Positions 18,642-27,218 of a stretch of 56,957 nucleotides of DNA are shown here, in pieces. The notes under the pieces are model-generated. The model ran no database searches, was not told the DNA's origin, and saw nothing but the letters and a program-made list of their open reading frames with translations. Where the stretch lies: assembly GCA_026708265.1 (NCBI GenBank), contig JAPOVI010000277.1:1-56957 (forward strand). The letters are read 5' to 3'. Each line of letters opens with the position of its first letter. Positions within the stretch are counted from its first letter, which is position 1. This stretch comes from Acidobacteriota bacterium (lineage in GTDB: Bacteria > Acidobacteriota > Vicinamibacteria > Vicinamibacterales > UBA8438). The position numbers and the translations under genes were made by a program.

Positions 18642-19382
18642 CTACATGTACATCCCGCCATTGACGCCGAGGACCTGCCCCGTAATATACGACGCTTCGT
18701 CGGACGCGAGAAAGCAGACCGCGGCCGCCACATCGTCCGGCCTTCCCAGGCGACCCTGCGGGATCCGGCCCGCCATCGCGTCGCGGGCGCGCCCGTCGAG
18801 CCCTCCGATCATGTCCGTGTCGATCATGCCCGGCGCCACCACGTTGACGGTGATGCCCCGCGAGGCCACCTCTCGCGCCAGCGACTTCGTGAACCCGGTC
18901 AGCCCCGCCTTCGTCGCCGCGTAGTTCGCCTGCCCGGCGTTGCCGGATTGACCGACGACGGACCCGACGTTGATGATGCGTCCCGACCGCTGCTTCAGCA
19001 TCGGCCGCAGCACCATCTGGCAGCAGGTGAACGCTCCCGTCAGATTCGTGGCCAGCACGGCGTTCCACTCCGCCGGCTTCATGCGCACCGTGAGCTGGTC
19101 GCTTACGATGCCGGCGTTGTTGACCAGGATGTCGATCCGGCCGAAACCGTCCACCGCCGCCTGCACGGCGCGCCGCACGCTGTCCGCGTCGGTCACGTCC
19201 AGGCCGACGCGGAGCGCCGCGCCGCCGGCCGCGACCGCCTCGCGGACGACTTCCTCCGCGTGGTCCGCGCGGGCGCCGGCGACCACGGACGCGCCGGCCG
19301 CCGCCAGTCGGAGCGCCACCGCCCGTCCGATTCCCCGGGAGGCGCCGGTGACCAGCGCCACGCGACCCGAGAGGTCGATCAT
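18642..19382 (-). CDS. fabG: 3-oxoacyl-[acyl-carrier-protein] reductase
   Basis: A 246-aa short-chain dehydrogenase that reduces 3-oxoacyl-ACP with NADPH. TGASRGIG (12-19) is the cofactor motif, NNAG is at 88-91, and the catalytic set is N113, S141, Y154 and K158 (YAATK). The ATG at 19382 gives the family N-terminus (MIDLSGRVALVTG) with AGGA 9 bases upstream; ATG 19412, overlapping the fabD stop (ATGA), would add ten residues and remains possible. Confidence 0.95.
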   Translation of the reverse strand: MIDLSGRVALVTGASRGIGRAVALRLAAAGASVVAGARADHAEEVVREAVAAGGAALRVGLDVTDADSVRRAVQAAVDGFGRIDILVNNAGIVSDQLTVRMKPAEWNAVLATNLTGAFTCCQMVLRPMLKQRSGRIINVGSVVGQSGNAGQANYAATKAGLTGFTKSLAREVASRGITVNVVAPGMIDTDMIGGLDGRARDAMAGRIPQGRLGRPDDVAAAVCFLASDEASYITGQVLGVNGGMYM

Positions 19383-19408
19383 GGGCGGCGTTCCTGCCGA
19401 TCGCGGCG

Positions 19409-20341
19409 TCATGATTCCGCCAGCAGGGTCTCCGCCGCCTCGAGACTGCGGAGATCGTTGACCTGCGCCACCCGCGCGGCGGGCACCGTCTGCCGAATGA
19501 GGCGGCTCAGCACCTTGCCGGGCCCGACCTCGACGAACGTCGTCACCCCGTCCGCTGCCATGCGGCGTACGACCGCCTCCCACTGCACCGGCGCGCTCAC
19601 CTGCCGGATGAGGGCGTCGACCGCTTCCGCCGCCCGTCGCTTCGGCTCGGCGTCCACGTTGGCCACGACCGGCACGTCGGGATCGGCAACGACGAGCGCT
19701 CGGAGGTCCCGCGCCAGCCGCTCCTCGGCAGGCTTCATCAGCGCGCAGTGGAACGGGGCGCTGACGTCGAGCGGCAGCACGCGCCGCGCCCCCAGTTCCC
19801 GCGCCCGCTCCCCCGCTCGCGCGACCGCCTCGCGCTCCCCCGCGATGACCACCTGACCGGGAGCGTTCACGTTCGCCACGCTCACCACCTCGCCGCCGGC
19901 CGCATCGGCGCACGCCTGGCGGACCCGATCCGCTTCCAGGTCGAGGACCGCGGCCATCGCTCCCCGCCCCACTGGAACCGCCTCCTGCATGTAGGCGCCG
20001 CGGCGGCGCACGGTGCGCAGAGCGTCGGCGTACCCCAACGTCCCGGCCGCCACGTGAGCGGAGTACTCGCCGAGACTGTGGCCGGCCACCAGCGCCGGGG
20101 CATGTCCGCGCGCCGCGAGAACGCGGTGGACGGCGATGCTCATCGCCAGCACGGCCGGCTGCGTGTTCTCCGTGAGGGCGAGCCGTTCCGCCGGACCCTC
20201 GAAGCACAGTCGACCGAGCGGCTCGCCGAGCACGTCGTCCGCCTGGTCGAACGCTTCCCGGCAGACGGGGTGCTCCGCCGCGAGCGCCTTCCCCATGCCG
20301 GCGCGCTGCGAGCCCTGGCCCGGAAACACGAACGCAATCAT
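19409..20341 (-). CDS. fabD: Malonyl-CoA:ACP acyltransferase
   Basis: A 310-aa enzyme that moves malonyl from CoA to ACP. It opens MIAFVFPGQGSQRAGMG, carries the nucleophile Ser89 in GHSLGEYSA and the catalytic His region in SAPFHCALMKPAEERL (about 200). It lies 88 bases after rpmF; in many genomes plsX and fabH sit in that position but both are absent here. Confidence 0.95.
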   Translation of the reverse strand: MIAFVFPGQGSQRAGMGKALAAEHPVCREAFDQADDVLGEPLGRLCFEGPAERLALTENTQPAVLAMSIAVHRVLAARGHAPALVAGHSLGEYSAHVAAGTLGYADALRTVRRRGAYMQEAVPVGRGAMAAVLDLEADRVRQACADAAGGEVVSVANVNAPGQVVIAGEREAVARAGERARELGARRVLPLDVSAPFHCALMKPAEERLARDLRALVVADPDVPVVANVDAEPKRRAAEAVDALIRQVSAPVQWEAVVRRMAADGVTTFVEVGPGKVLSRLIRQTVPAARVAQVNDLRSLEAAETLLAES

Positions 20342-20429
20342 CGGTCACTCCATCGCCTGGCCGCGCCGGCGGCCGGGCGAAGCAGCGTCACGGGTGGGTC
20401 GGGCGGAGGAATCGGAAGGCCCGCGGGGA

Positions 20430-20612
20430 TCACTCTTCCTTGACCGGCCGTACCTGCCGGCCCCGGTAGAAACCGCAATGCGGGCAGACCACGTGCGGGA
20501 GCTTCGGCTCGTGGCACTGCGGGCACTCGCCCCGGCCGGCCGGCGTCAGCGCGTCATGCGCCCGACGCTTCGCGGTCCGCGCCTTGGAATGTCGTCGCTT
20601 CGGATTCGCCAT
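20430..20612 (-). CDS. rpmF: 50S ribosomal protein L32
   Basis: A 60-aa zinc-ribbon ribosomal protein starting MANPKRRHSKARTAKRRAHD, with Cys30, Cys33, Cys43 and Cys46 (CPQC, CPHC) all kept, so the zinc-bound form. It lies between the DUF177 gene and fabD, the usual arrangement linking ribosome and lipid synthesis. Confidence 0.96.
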   Translation of the reverse strand: MANPKRRHSKARTAKRRAHDALTPAGRGECPQCHEPKLPHVVCPHCGFYRGRQVRPVKEE

Positions 20613-20627
20613 CCTATTCGTTCCTGC

Positions 20628-21209
20628 TCAGCTTCCCTCGGAGCCCCGGCGTCCCGCGGGCCGCAGGGCACGCAGCGCCTCGAGGCGCGGATCGCGCCAC
20701 ACCGTCTCGCAGTCGCAACGCTCCACGTTCCGATCGATCCCGCACACGGTGCACAGGCCCCGGCACGTCGCGCGGCAGAGCGGCTTCATCGGCACCGCGA
20801 GCTGCAGTTGCTCCCGGATCAGGTGCCCCAGGTCGAGCTCCTCGTCGCGATAGAACGCCGTGCTCAGGTCATCGTCGGCGATCTCGAACTCTCCCTCGCC
20901 CGCGTTGGCCCGCTGCGGCAGGTACAGCACGTCGAGGTCGATGTCGACCGTCATCTCGAAGCGCGCCAGACACCGCGAGCACCCGAGCTCGAGCGCGGTG
21001 CCGAGTCCGCCCCGCAACCGGTAGCTCTCGCCGTCGCGGTCTATCGCGAGCGCCAGGCGCACCGGCGCGGCGACCGAGTGGTCGTCGCCCCGGCCGGGCG
21101 GAAACAGTCCCGGCGCGTACGAGCGATCGAGGCGAGCCTCCCCCTGGCGCAGCGCGCTCAGATCGAGGAGCAGCTTCCCGCCTGCCCCGGAGCGAACCTC
21201 CTCTGCCAT
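20628..21209 (-). CDS. DUF177 (YceD-like) protein
   Basis: A 193-aa member of the DUF177/YceD family, usually encoded directly before rpmF and implicated in 23S rRNA processing or accumulation. It has the family cysteines: ELGCSRCLARF (about 84-94) and PLCRATCRGLCTVCG (about 147-161), likely a metal site, and the ELDLGHLIREQLQLAVP helix between. The start ATG 21209 lies 28 bases from the dgt stop, so it is probably co-transcribed. Confidence 0.87.
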   Translation of the reverse strand: MAEEVRSGAGGKLLLDLSALRQGEARLDRSYAPGLFPPGRGDDHSVAAPVRLALAIDRDGESYRLRGGLGTALELGCSRCLARFEMTVDIDLDVLYLPQRANAGEGEFEIADDDLSTAFYRDEELDLGHLIREQLQLAVPMKPLCRATCRGLCTVCGIDRNVERCDCETVWRDPRLEALRALRPAGRRGSEGS

Positions 21210-21236
21210 CCTTCGACTCCGCGGGCGAACCGGACA

Positions 21237-22316
21237 CTATACCACGCGGGAGCCGCTCCGCTCGCCCCAACCGCGGGGGACGAACAGCTCCTCGAAGAGT
21301 CCGATGGCGAAGCGATCCGTCATCCCGGCGAGGAAGTCCCTCGACGCGACGTCGAGACCGTCGCGCTCGAGGGTGGCGCCGTCGAGAAAGCGCGCCGGAT
21401 CGCTCCGGACCTGGTTCCAGAGGCTCTCGAGGATGCCGGCGACCTTGCCGAACTCCCCCGTCGCGGCGTCGTTCTCGTAAACGGCGGCGAAAAGGAACTC
21501 GCGGAGCGAGAGCGTCGCCTCCAGCACCTCGGCGCTCATGGCGATCTCCGGTGCTTCCGGGCGCAACACGCTCTGCTCGACGACATCGGTGACCATGCGG
21601 CCAATCCGTTGCGAGGACGAGCGCCCGAGCACCGCCACCGCGTCCGCGGGGAGGGCCGCCGCCTGCAGGATCCCGGCGCGGATCGCGTCGTCGATGTCGT
21701 GATTCACGTACGCGATCATGTCGGCCACGCGCGCCACCTGGCCCTCCAGGGTCGCGGCGCGCCGCTCCGGGGAGGCTCCCACCGGGGCTCCGCGCTTCCC
21801 CTTGGAGTGCTTCGCGATGCCGTCGCGCACCTCCCAGGAGAGGTTCAGCCCGCGGCCGTCGCGCTCGAGCACGTCGACGATGCGCAGGCTCTGCTCGTAG
21901 TGGTTGAAACCGCCGGGAGCCAGTGCGCGCAGCGCCCGCTCGCCGGCGTGTCCGAACGGGGTGTGACCCAGGTCGTGCCCCAGGGCGATCGCCTCGGTGA
22001 GCTCCTCGTGGAGACGGAGTACCTTGGCGATGGTCCGCGCGATCTGCGACACCTCGAGCGTGTGCGTGAGCCGCGTGCGGTAGTGGTCGCCGGTGGGGGC
22101 CAGGAAGACCTGCGTCTTGTGCTTCAGCCGCCGGAACGCCTTCGAGTGCACGATCCGGTCGCGGTCCCTCTGGAAGGCCGGCCGAATCGGGTCCGCCGGC
22201 TCCGGCCGCAGGCGCCCTCGGCTCTCGCTGGCCCGGGCCGCCCACGGCGCCAGGGTCTCGCGCTCGCGCGCCTCGAGCCGCGCGCGCAGGGGGCCCGCAA
22301 CGGGTGGCTCGAGCAT
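21237..22316 (-). CDS. dgt: Deoxyguanosinetriphosphate triphosphohydrolase-like HD protein
   Basis: A 359-aa HD-domain dNTPase that cleaves dNTPs to nucleoside and triphosphate. Motifs: HSKAFRRLKHKTQVF, RTRLTHTLEVSQIAR (first His), ALGHDLGHTPFGHAGE (His-Asp pair, about 110-125) and DMIAYVNHDIDDA (last Asp). Length fits the shorter bacterial dGTPase-like class. It follows hfq by 14 bases. Confidence 0.88.
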   Translation of the reverse strand: MLEPPVAGPLRARLEARERETLAPWAARASESRGRLRPEPADPIRPAFQRDRDRIVHSKAFRRLKHKTQVFLAPTGDHYRTRLTHTLEVSQIARTIAKVLRLHEELTEAIALGHDLGHTPFGHAGERALRALAPGGFNHYEQSLRIVDVLERDGRGLNLSWEVRDGIAKHSKGKRGAPVGASPERRAATLEGQVARVADMIAYVNHDIDDAIRAGILQAAALPADAVAVLGRSSSQRIGRMVTDVVEQSVLRPEAPEIAMSAEVLEATLSLREFLFAAVYENDAATGEFGKVAGILESLWNQVRSDPARFLDGATLERDGLDVASRDFLAGMTDRFAIGLFEELFVPRGWGERSGSRVV

Positions 22317-22330
22317 GCCGGGCTCCGAGC

Positions 22331-22576
22331 CTACGAAGCGCCGCCCGGGAGGTCGGTGGCGAAGGGGCGAATCAGCGCGATCGCGTGCTTGAAGAGCATG
22401 TGGTCCGCCCCGTTGTGCTCCACGAGAACGGAGAAACGGTCGAAGCTCTTGATGCGGCCGTCGACCTCGGTCCCGTCCATGAGGCGGATCACCACCTGCA
22501 GCCGCTCGCGGCGGGCGCCGTTGAGGAACGTCTCCTGCAGGTGCGAGACGGGCGAGGCCTCACCGCGGCTCGACAT
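22331..22576 (-). CDS. hfq: RNA chaperone Hfq
   Basis: An 81-aa Sm-like protein that forms a hexamer and pairs small RNAs with mRNAs. Sm1 (LQETFLNGARRERLQVVIRL, then MDGTEVDGRIKSFDRFSVLV) and Sm2 (MLFKHAIALIRP) are present; Sm2 carries F-KHA rather than the usual Y-KHA, and two extra Arg residues sit near the rim position. The gene overlaps miaA by 17 bases, the classic miaA-hfq order. Confidence 0.93.
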   Translation of the reverse strand: MSSRGEASPVSHLQETFLNGARRERLQVVIRLMDGTEVDGRIKSFDRFSVLVEHNGADHMLFKHAIALIRPFATDLPGGAS

Positions 22577-23537
22577 CGGCGTCGGTCGGCTCCTTGTCGA
22601 AGAGGCTGCCGAGCACGGCGGGCAGCGCGTCGCGATGCTCGCCCGGCAGTCGGATCCAGCGTAGGTTAGGTTCTTTGCGGAACCAGATCAACTGCCGTCG
22701 CGCGTAGCGCAGGTTCTCCCGCACGATCAGCTCACGCGTCGCAGGCTCGTCGCGCGCCCCGCGCAGGTGCTCGACGACCTGCCGGTAGACGAGTCCGCCC
22801 AGCGAGTGCGCGCCCTCGGGAAGACCCGCCGCGAGGGCCGAGCGCACCTCGTCGATCAGCCCGGCCGCGAACTGCGCGTGCACGCGGGCCGCCACGCGCC
22901 GGGCCGTGTCGGCCGACGGGAGCCGGATGGCGATGCCCGACACCGCGTAGTCGGCGAGCGGCGACCGTGTCCGGGCGAAATGCTCGGTGAGCGGCCGGCC
23001 GGTGAGGCGGAACACCTCGAGGGCGCGAATCAGGCGCTTCTCGTCCCGCGGCTGAATGCGCTCCGCCGACGCCGGATCGACACGCGCCAGCGCCCGCCGG
23101 AGGCAGTCCGGACCGCGCCGGCGGGCGAGCCGGGTCAGGCGCGCGCGCAAGGCGTCGTCCCGGCCGGGACCCGGGAACAGGCCGCGGGTGAGCGCCCGGT
23201 AGTAGAGTCCGCTCCCGCCGACGACAATCGGCAGCCGCCCCCGACGGGTGATGTCACGGACGGCCGCCGCGGCCGCCTGCGCGTAGCGCGCCGCGGAATA
23301 GCGCTCCGTCGGCTCGACCACGTCGACCAGGTGGTGCGGCACGCCCCGGCGCCGGTCCCCGGGCAGCTTGTCGGTCCCGATGTCCAGTCCCCGGTAGACG
23401 GCGGTCGAATCGCAACTGACGACCTCGCCGCCCAGCCGCAGGGCGAGCGCCACCCCGAGCGCACTCTTCCCGGATGCGGTCGGGCCCACGATGGCGACGA
23501 CCCGCCGCCGGCCGCGGGTCAGGCGAGGCCCAGCCAC
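22560..23537 (-). CDS. miaA: tRNA dimethylallyltransferase
   Basis: A 325-aa enzyme that prenylates A37 of tRNAs reading UNN codons. The P-loop GPTASGKSALG is at about 19-29, followed by SCDSTAVYRGLDIGTDKLP, the substrate region (the usual DSMQVYR reads DSTAVYR here), PHHLVDVVEP and GGSGLYYRAL. C-terminal RYARRQLIWFRKEP is conserved. The start is GTG 23537, inside the 3' end of a 31-codon reading frame in another frame. Confidence 0.94.
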   Translation of the reverse strand: MAGPRLTRGRRRVVAIVGPTASGKSALGVALALRLGGEVVSCDSTAVYRGLDIGTDKLPGDRRRGVPHHLVDVVEPTERYSAARYAQAAAAAVRDITRRGRLPIVVGGSGLYYRALTRGLFPGPGRDDALRARLTRLARRRGPDCLRRALARVDPASAERIQPRDEKRLIRALEVFRLTGRPLTEHFARTRSPLADYAVSGIAIRLPSADTARRVAARVHAQFAAGLIDEVRSALAAGLPEGAHSLGGLVYRQVVEHLRGARDEPATRELIVRENLRYARRQLIWFRKEPNLRWIRLPGEHRDALPAVLGSLFDKEPTDADVEPR

Positions 23538-23614
23538 CGGAGGACGACCAGAGCCAGCAGCAGCGTCAGCAGCACGAGCCAGCCGACCTGCTGCGTCCGG
23601 TTCGGAAGCGCCAT
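23519..23614 (-). CDS. 31-aa single-pass membrane microprotein
   Basis: ATG 23614 opens 31 codons ending in TGA at 23519: MALPNRTQQVGW, then a pure hydrophobic stretch (about residues 11-31) ending LRWLGLA. It looks like an N-in single-span peptide. Its last 19 bases overlap the miaA start, so translating ribosomes could reinitiate on miaA. No good Shine-Dalgarno is visible. It may be a chance frame; the clean membrane segment and exact coupling make it worth listing. Confidence 0.4.
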   Translation of the reverse strand: MALPNRTQQVGWLVLLTLLLALVVLRWLGLA

Positions 23615-23702
23615 CGAGTGCTGTCGGGGCCGGGCGCCGGCCCTCCTCGTCCGCCGGTGTGGGGCCGCACCGCCAGTCCCCGGCAGACCCGACCGGCGTC
23701 CG

Positions 23703-24824
23703 TCAGGCCCGCGGCGGCGTCTCGTTGAAGTAGAAGGTGATCGTGAAGAAGGCCTGATCGTCCGGGTACTCCGCCGGGAGCGGCCGGGTCGGGTTGGAGG
23801 ACATCAGCGCGTTGAAGGCGGAGTTCGTGAACGCATCCACCGCCGACGGCCGGCGGACGGTGAGCCCCGTCATGGTGCCGTCCCGGTGCACGTAGAACGT
23901 GAGCTGGACGTTCCCGTGCATGCTCAGCGCCGCGTAGGGAATGAACCAGTTGCGGCGGATCTGCGCGATGAAACGCCGCAGCCACGGACCGAACTCGACT
24001 CCCTTGGTGTCGAACTGAATCCAGGGAGCGAAGTTGCCGGTATCGCCGAAGACGTTGCCGAAGCTCTCGCGCCGCACGTAGCGGCCCAGGTCGCCCAGGT
24101 TGCCTCCGAGGAGGCCGTCCGCGAACAGGTCTGCACGGGGGTTCGGCGGGTCCGGATCCCGGCGGCGGCCGCTCGGCCGCGGCACCGTGAGCGCGCCGTC
24201 CGCCAGCAACTCCTCGGTGCTCGGCTCCACCTCGTCCGCGGGCTCGGCGTCCGGCGCCTGCTCGTCCGGTTCCTCCGGGCTCTGGGAGGGGGGCACGTCG
24301 GCGGCGGCCGCGAGCAGGTCGTCGACCCGGGGATCGGGCTCGGGAACGTCGGCCGGATCCGGCGAGCTGGCGTCGGCCGGAACCCCGATGCGCGGGCCGT
24401 CGTCGAGCACCAGGCTCGGATCCTCCGCCTCGACGAACTCCATCGAGTTGCCCCGGGCGTTCGGCAGGCGGTTGCGGGGATCCAGGGACGCGAACGGGGA
24501 CTGGGCCCGCCGGTCCTGATCGGACAGCGGGGCGTCCGGCCGGGCGTCCGGGGCCTCGAGATCGACGCGCGGCTGGACGAAGATGAAGGTCCGGCCCGTT
24601 TCCGGAGTGGCGGGCTGCGCCTGCGCGAGCAGCTCGGCCTGCTCGGCCAGGCGCTCCGCGCGCCGGGCCGCCGCCTCCCGCACGAAAGAGAGCTCCGGCA
24701 CGAACAGGACGGCGAGCACCACGAGCAGGTGGATGAACCCGGACAGCAGGATCTGCTCGCGCCACGACATCGCCGAATCGACGGTCGGCGTGTCGAAGCA
24801 GCGGTCCTCGAAGTCGAACAACAT
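23703..24824 (-). CDS. TonB-like energy transducer protein
   Basis: A 373-aa protein with one N-terminal membrane span (about 25-45, ILLSGFIHLLVVLAVLFV), a charged coiled segment (AAARRAERLAEQAELLAQ), a long Pro/Asp/Glu-rich periplasmic spacer, and a C-terminal TonB-type domain (IRRNWFIPYAALSMHGNVQL, then YVHRDGTMTGLTV). It should span the periplasm and pass force to outer membrane receptors, or belong to the AgmX/TonB-like group. No exbB or exbD is adjacent. ATG 24824 has no strong ribosome site; an internal ATG at residue 19 is possible. Confidence 0.75.
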   Translation of the reverse strand: MLFDFEDRCFDTPTVDSAMSWREQILLSGFIHLLVVLAVLFVPELSFVREAAARRAERLAEQAELLAQAQPATPETGRTFIFVQPRVDLEAPDARPDAPLSDQDRRAQSPFASLDPRNRLPNARGNSMEFVEAEDPSLVLDDGPRIGVPADASSPDPADVPEPDPRVDDLLAAAADVPPSQSPEEPDEQAPDAEPADEVEPSTEELLADGALTVPRPSGRRRDPDPPNPRADLFADGLLGGNLGDLGRYVRRESFGNVFGDTGNFAPWIQFDTKGVEFGPWLRRFIAQIRRNWFIPYAALSMHGNVQLTFYVHRDGTMTGLTVRRPSAVDAFTNSAFNALMSSNPTRPLPAEYPDDQAFFTITFYFNETPPRA

Positions 24825-24856
24825 GAAGTGTCCGGTCGGACTACGGGATCCCCGTC

Positions 24857-24862
24857 AGTATA
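24857..24862 (-). promoter_or_regulatory. Possible -10 element upstream of the TonB-like gene
   Basis: On the minus strand TATACT (24862-24857) lies 33 bases before the TonB-like ATG, in the 96-base gap after menG. No good -35 hexamer is present at 16-18 bases, so this is weak. Confidence 0.25.
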
Positions 24863-24920
24863 GCAGCGTCCCCGCGTGGCCCTGCCACGAAAGCACGAGG
24901 CGCCGGAACGGCCTCCTTTG

Positions 24921-25691
24921 CTACGCGCGGGCCGCCTCGTAGAGGTAGACGATGCCCATCTGCAGCGGGACGGCGCGGGCGTCGCGGAAGCCCGCCTCCC
25001 GGAGGAGGCGGCAGAACGCCGCCGGCCCGTGGAACGCTCCCACCGACGCGGGAAGATAGGCGTACGCGCTGCCGTGCCCCGACACGGCGCTTCCCAGCCG
25101 CGGCAGGACGCGGCGGAAGTACCAGCCGTAGGCGGCGCCGACCACCGGGAGCCGGGGCATGCCGAACTCGAGGATCGCGATCCGGCCCCCCGGGCGGACG
25201 AGCCGGTGCATCTCGGACAGGGCGCGCCGCGGCTCCTCGACGTTCCGGATCCCGAAAGCGACGGTCGCCGCGTCGGCGGCGCCGTCGGCGAGCGGCGCCC
25301 GTGTCGCGTCGGCGCGCACGAGGGCGATCCGTCGATCGAGCCCCGACCGTCGGAGCTTGGCCCGTCCGTGTCGCAGCATCTCCCCCGCGAAGTCGATCCC
25401 CACCACGCGCGCCGCGCCGCCGCGCCTTCCGGCCAGCGCGATGGCCAGATCGGCGGTGCCGGTGCAGAAGTCCACCACCGTCTCCCGCCCCGTCAGCCCG
25501 AGCGAGCGAACCGCCCGCGCTCGCCACCGCTGGTCCAGCCCCGCGCTCAGGACCCGGTTCAACAGGTCGTAGCGGCGGGCGATCGCGTCGAACATCGCCG
25601 CGATGCGGGCGGGCCCCTTGTCTACGCCCGCCGCCGCCGCCGCATCCTGACCGGCCGGCCGCTCCGCCGGCTTCCCGCGACCGGCGGTCAT
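24921..25691 (-). CDS. menG: Demethylmenaquinone methyltransferase (UbiE/MenG)
   Basis: A 256-aa SAM-dependent methyltransferase that performs the last C-methylation of menaquinone. Motifs: AAMFDAIARRYDLLNRVLSAG (split here at 20: AAMFDAIARRYDLLNRVLS), VVDFCTGTADLAIALA (SAM motif I), GIDFAGEMLRHGRAKL, and ATVAFGIRNVEEPRRALSEM. ATG 25691 overlaps the ubiX stop (ATGA). The futalosine-pathway genes upstream point to menaquinone rather than ubiquinone. Confidence 0.92.
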   Translation of the reverse strand: MTAGRGKPAERPAGQDAAAAAGVDKGPARIAAMFDAIARRYDLLNRVLSAGLDQRWRARAVRSLGLTGRETVVDFCTGTADLAIALAGRRGGAARVVGIDFAGEMLRHGRAKLRRSGLDRRIALVRADATRAPLADGAADAATVAFGIRNVEEPRRALSEMHRLVRPGGRIAILEFGMPRLPVVGAAYGWYFRRVLPRLGSAVSGHGSAYAYLPASVGAFHGPAAFCRLLREAGFRDARAVPLQMGIVYLYEAARA

Positions 25692-26329
25692 CCGCCGGCG
25701 TCCGATCCGTCGTCCGGCGGCGTTCCGTTCCACGGCGGGAAGAGGCGCTGCTCGAAGCCGAGCGCGGCGAGGATCTTGCCGGCCAGGAAATCCGCCAGGT
25801 CGTCGAGCGTGCGCGGGCGCTGGTAGAAGGCGGGCATCGCGGGCAGCACATGGGCCCCGGCCTCGGCGCAGAGGACGAGATTGCGTAGCTGCGGCAGGCT
25901 CATGGGGGTCTCCCGCGGCACCAGGACGAGGCGGCGCCTCTCCTTGAGCACGACGTCGGCGGCCCGCTCGATCAGGTTGCGCGAAAGTCCGTGCGCGACG
26001 CCGGCCAGCGTCTTCATCGAGCACGGGACGATCACCATCGCCTCGCTCGGATGGCTTCCGCTGGCGATCGAGGCCCCGACGTCCCGGTTGCTGTGAACCA
26101 CGAGACCGCGCCCGGGGGGCGAGATGCCGTAGCGGTGCGCGAGATAGTCGGCCAGGCGCTCGAGCGCCGCTTCCGGTCCCAGCTCGTCCCGCAACAGGCG
26201 TCGCCCGAAGTCCGAGACGACGAGCTCGACCGCCACGCCCTCCGCGAGGAGCGCGGCGACCGTCCGCACCGCGTACACGGCGCCGCTGGCTCCGGTGACG
26301 CCCACCGTGATTCGCCGCGGCTCAGGCAT
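25688..26329 (-). CDS. ubiX: Flavin prenyltransferase UbiX-type
   Basis: A 213-aa flavoprotein that makes prenylated FMN, the cofactor of UbiD-type decarboxylases. VGVTGASGAVYAVRTV is the N-terminal flavin site; VIVPCSMKTLAGVAHGLS and RRRLVLVPRETPMSLPQLRN hold the prenyl-phosphate and active-site residues. In the futalosine pathway the UbiD-like decarboxylase MqnL needs this cofactor; no ubiD-like gene is in the window. Overlaps the prenyltransferase gene by 8 bases. Confidence 0.93.
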   Translation of the reverse strand: MPEPRRITVGVTGASGAVYAVRTVAALLAEGVAVELVVSDFGRRLLRDELGPEAALERLADYLAHRYGISPPGRGLVVHSNRDVGASIASGSHPSEAMVIVPCSMKTLAGVAHGLSRNLIERAADVVLKERRRLVLVPRETPMSLPQLRNLVLCAEAGAHVLPAMPAFYQRPRTLDDLADFLAGKILAALGFEQRLFPPWNGTPPDDGSDAGG

Positions 26330-27212
26330 GGATCGCCACCGCGGTCGCCACGCAGTAGAGCACGCCGACGTAGCCGTTCAGATCGAACGCCTGACCGACC
26401 CGCGACAGATCGCCCGGCCGCACGAGCGACTGCTCGTACGCGAGCAGCGCCGCGACGCCGGCGACGCCCGCCACGTAGACCGGCCCGAGCGGAACCACCC
26501 ACGCCAGCGAGGCCAGGGCCGCCACGGTGAGCACGTGGAACGCGCGCGCGATGGTGAGCGCCCGCGCGACGCCGAAGCGGGCCGGGATGGACCGTATCCC
26601 ATGCCCCCGGTCGAACTCCACGTCCTGGCACGCATAGAGGATGTCGAAACCCGCCACCCAGGTTCCGGTGCCGATCGCGAGCAGCCACGGCTCCCATCCG
26701 GCTCCGCCGCCGGCGGCGATCCACCCTCCGACGGGCGCAATCGCGAGCGCCACGCCGAGGAAGACCTGCGTCCACGTCGTGTAGCGCTTGGCCAGCGAGT
26801 ACCAGAAGACGATGCCGAGCGCGACCGGGGACAGGGCCAGGCAGAGCGCGCTGATGCGCGACGTCACGGCGACGAACGCCGCGGACGACACGGCGACCAG
26901 CACAGCCGCTTCGCGCCGCGAGACCAGGCCGCGCGGCAACTCGCGGTTGCGGGTCCGAGGGTTCAGGGCGTCGGATCGCGCGTCGACCAGGCGGTTGAAG
27001 CCCATCGCGGCGGTGCGCGCGGTCGCCATCGCGGCGACGATCCAGGCGAGCCGCGCCGCCGTCAACGGGGTCTCGACGGCGGCGAGCATCGCGCCCGTCA
27101 GCGCGAACGGGAGCGCAAAGACGGTATGGCTCAGCCGCACCAGCGAGGCGTAGGTGCGAAGACGGGCGGCGACCTCCCACGGCCCGGCCAGGACCGCCCG
27201 GGTGCGATTCAC
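26322..27212 (-). CDS. mqnP: UbiA-family prenyltransferase, probable MqnP
   Basis: A 296-aa inner-membrane protein with about eight or nine spans. The two Asp-rich polyprenyl-diphosphate motifs are NRLVDARSDALNPRT (about 74-88) and YACQDVEFDRGHG (about 190-202). It attaches a polyprenyl chain to 1,4-dihydroxy-6-naphthoate or a close relative, judged by its place beside mqnA, mqnC and ubiX; by sequence alone it could be read as 4-hydroxybenzoate prenyltransferase. Confidence 0.87.
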   Translation of the reverse strand: MNRTRAVLAGPWEVAARLRTYASLVRLSHTVFALPFALTGAMLAAVETPLTAARLAWIVAAMATARTAAMGFNRLVDARSDALNPRTRNRELPRGLVSRREAAVLVAVSSAAFVAVTSRISALCLALSPVALGIVFWYSLAKRYTTWTQVFLGVALAIAPVGGWIAAGGGAGWEPWLLAIGTGTWVAGFDILYACQDVEFDRGHGIRSIPARFGVARALTIARAFHVLTVAALASLAWVVPLGPVYVAGVAGVAALLAYEQSLVRPGDLSRVGQAFDLNGYVGVLYCVATAVAIHA

Positions 27213-27218
27213 TCCTGC

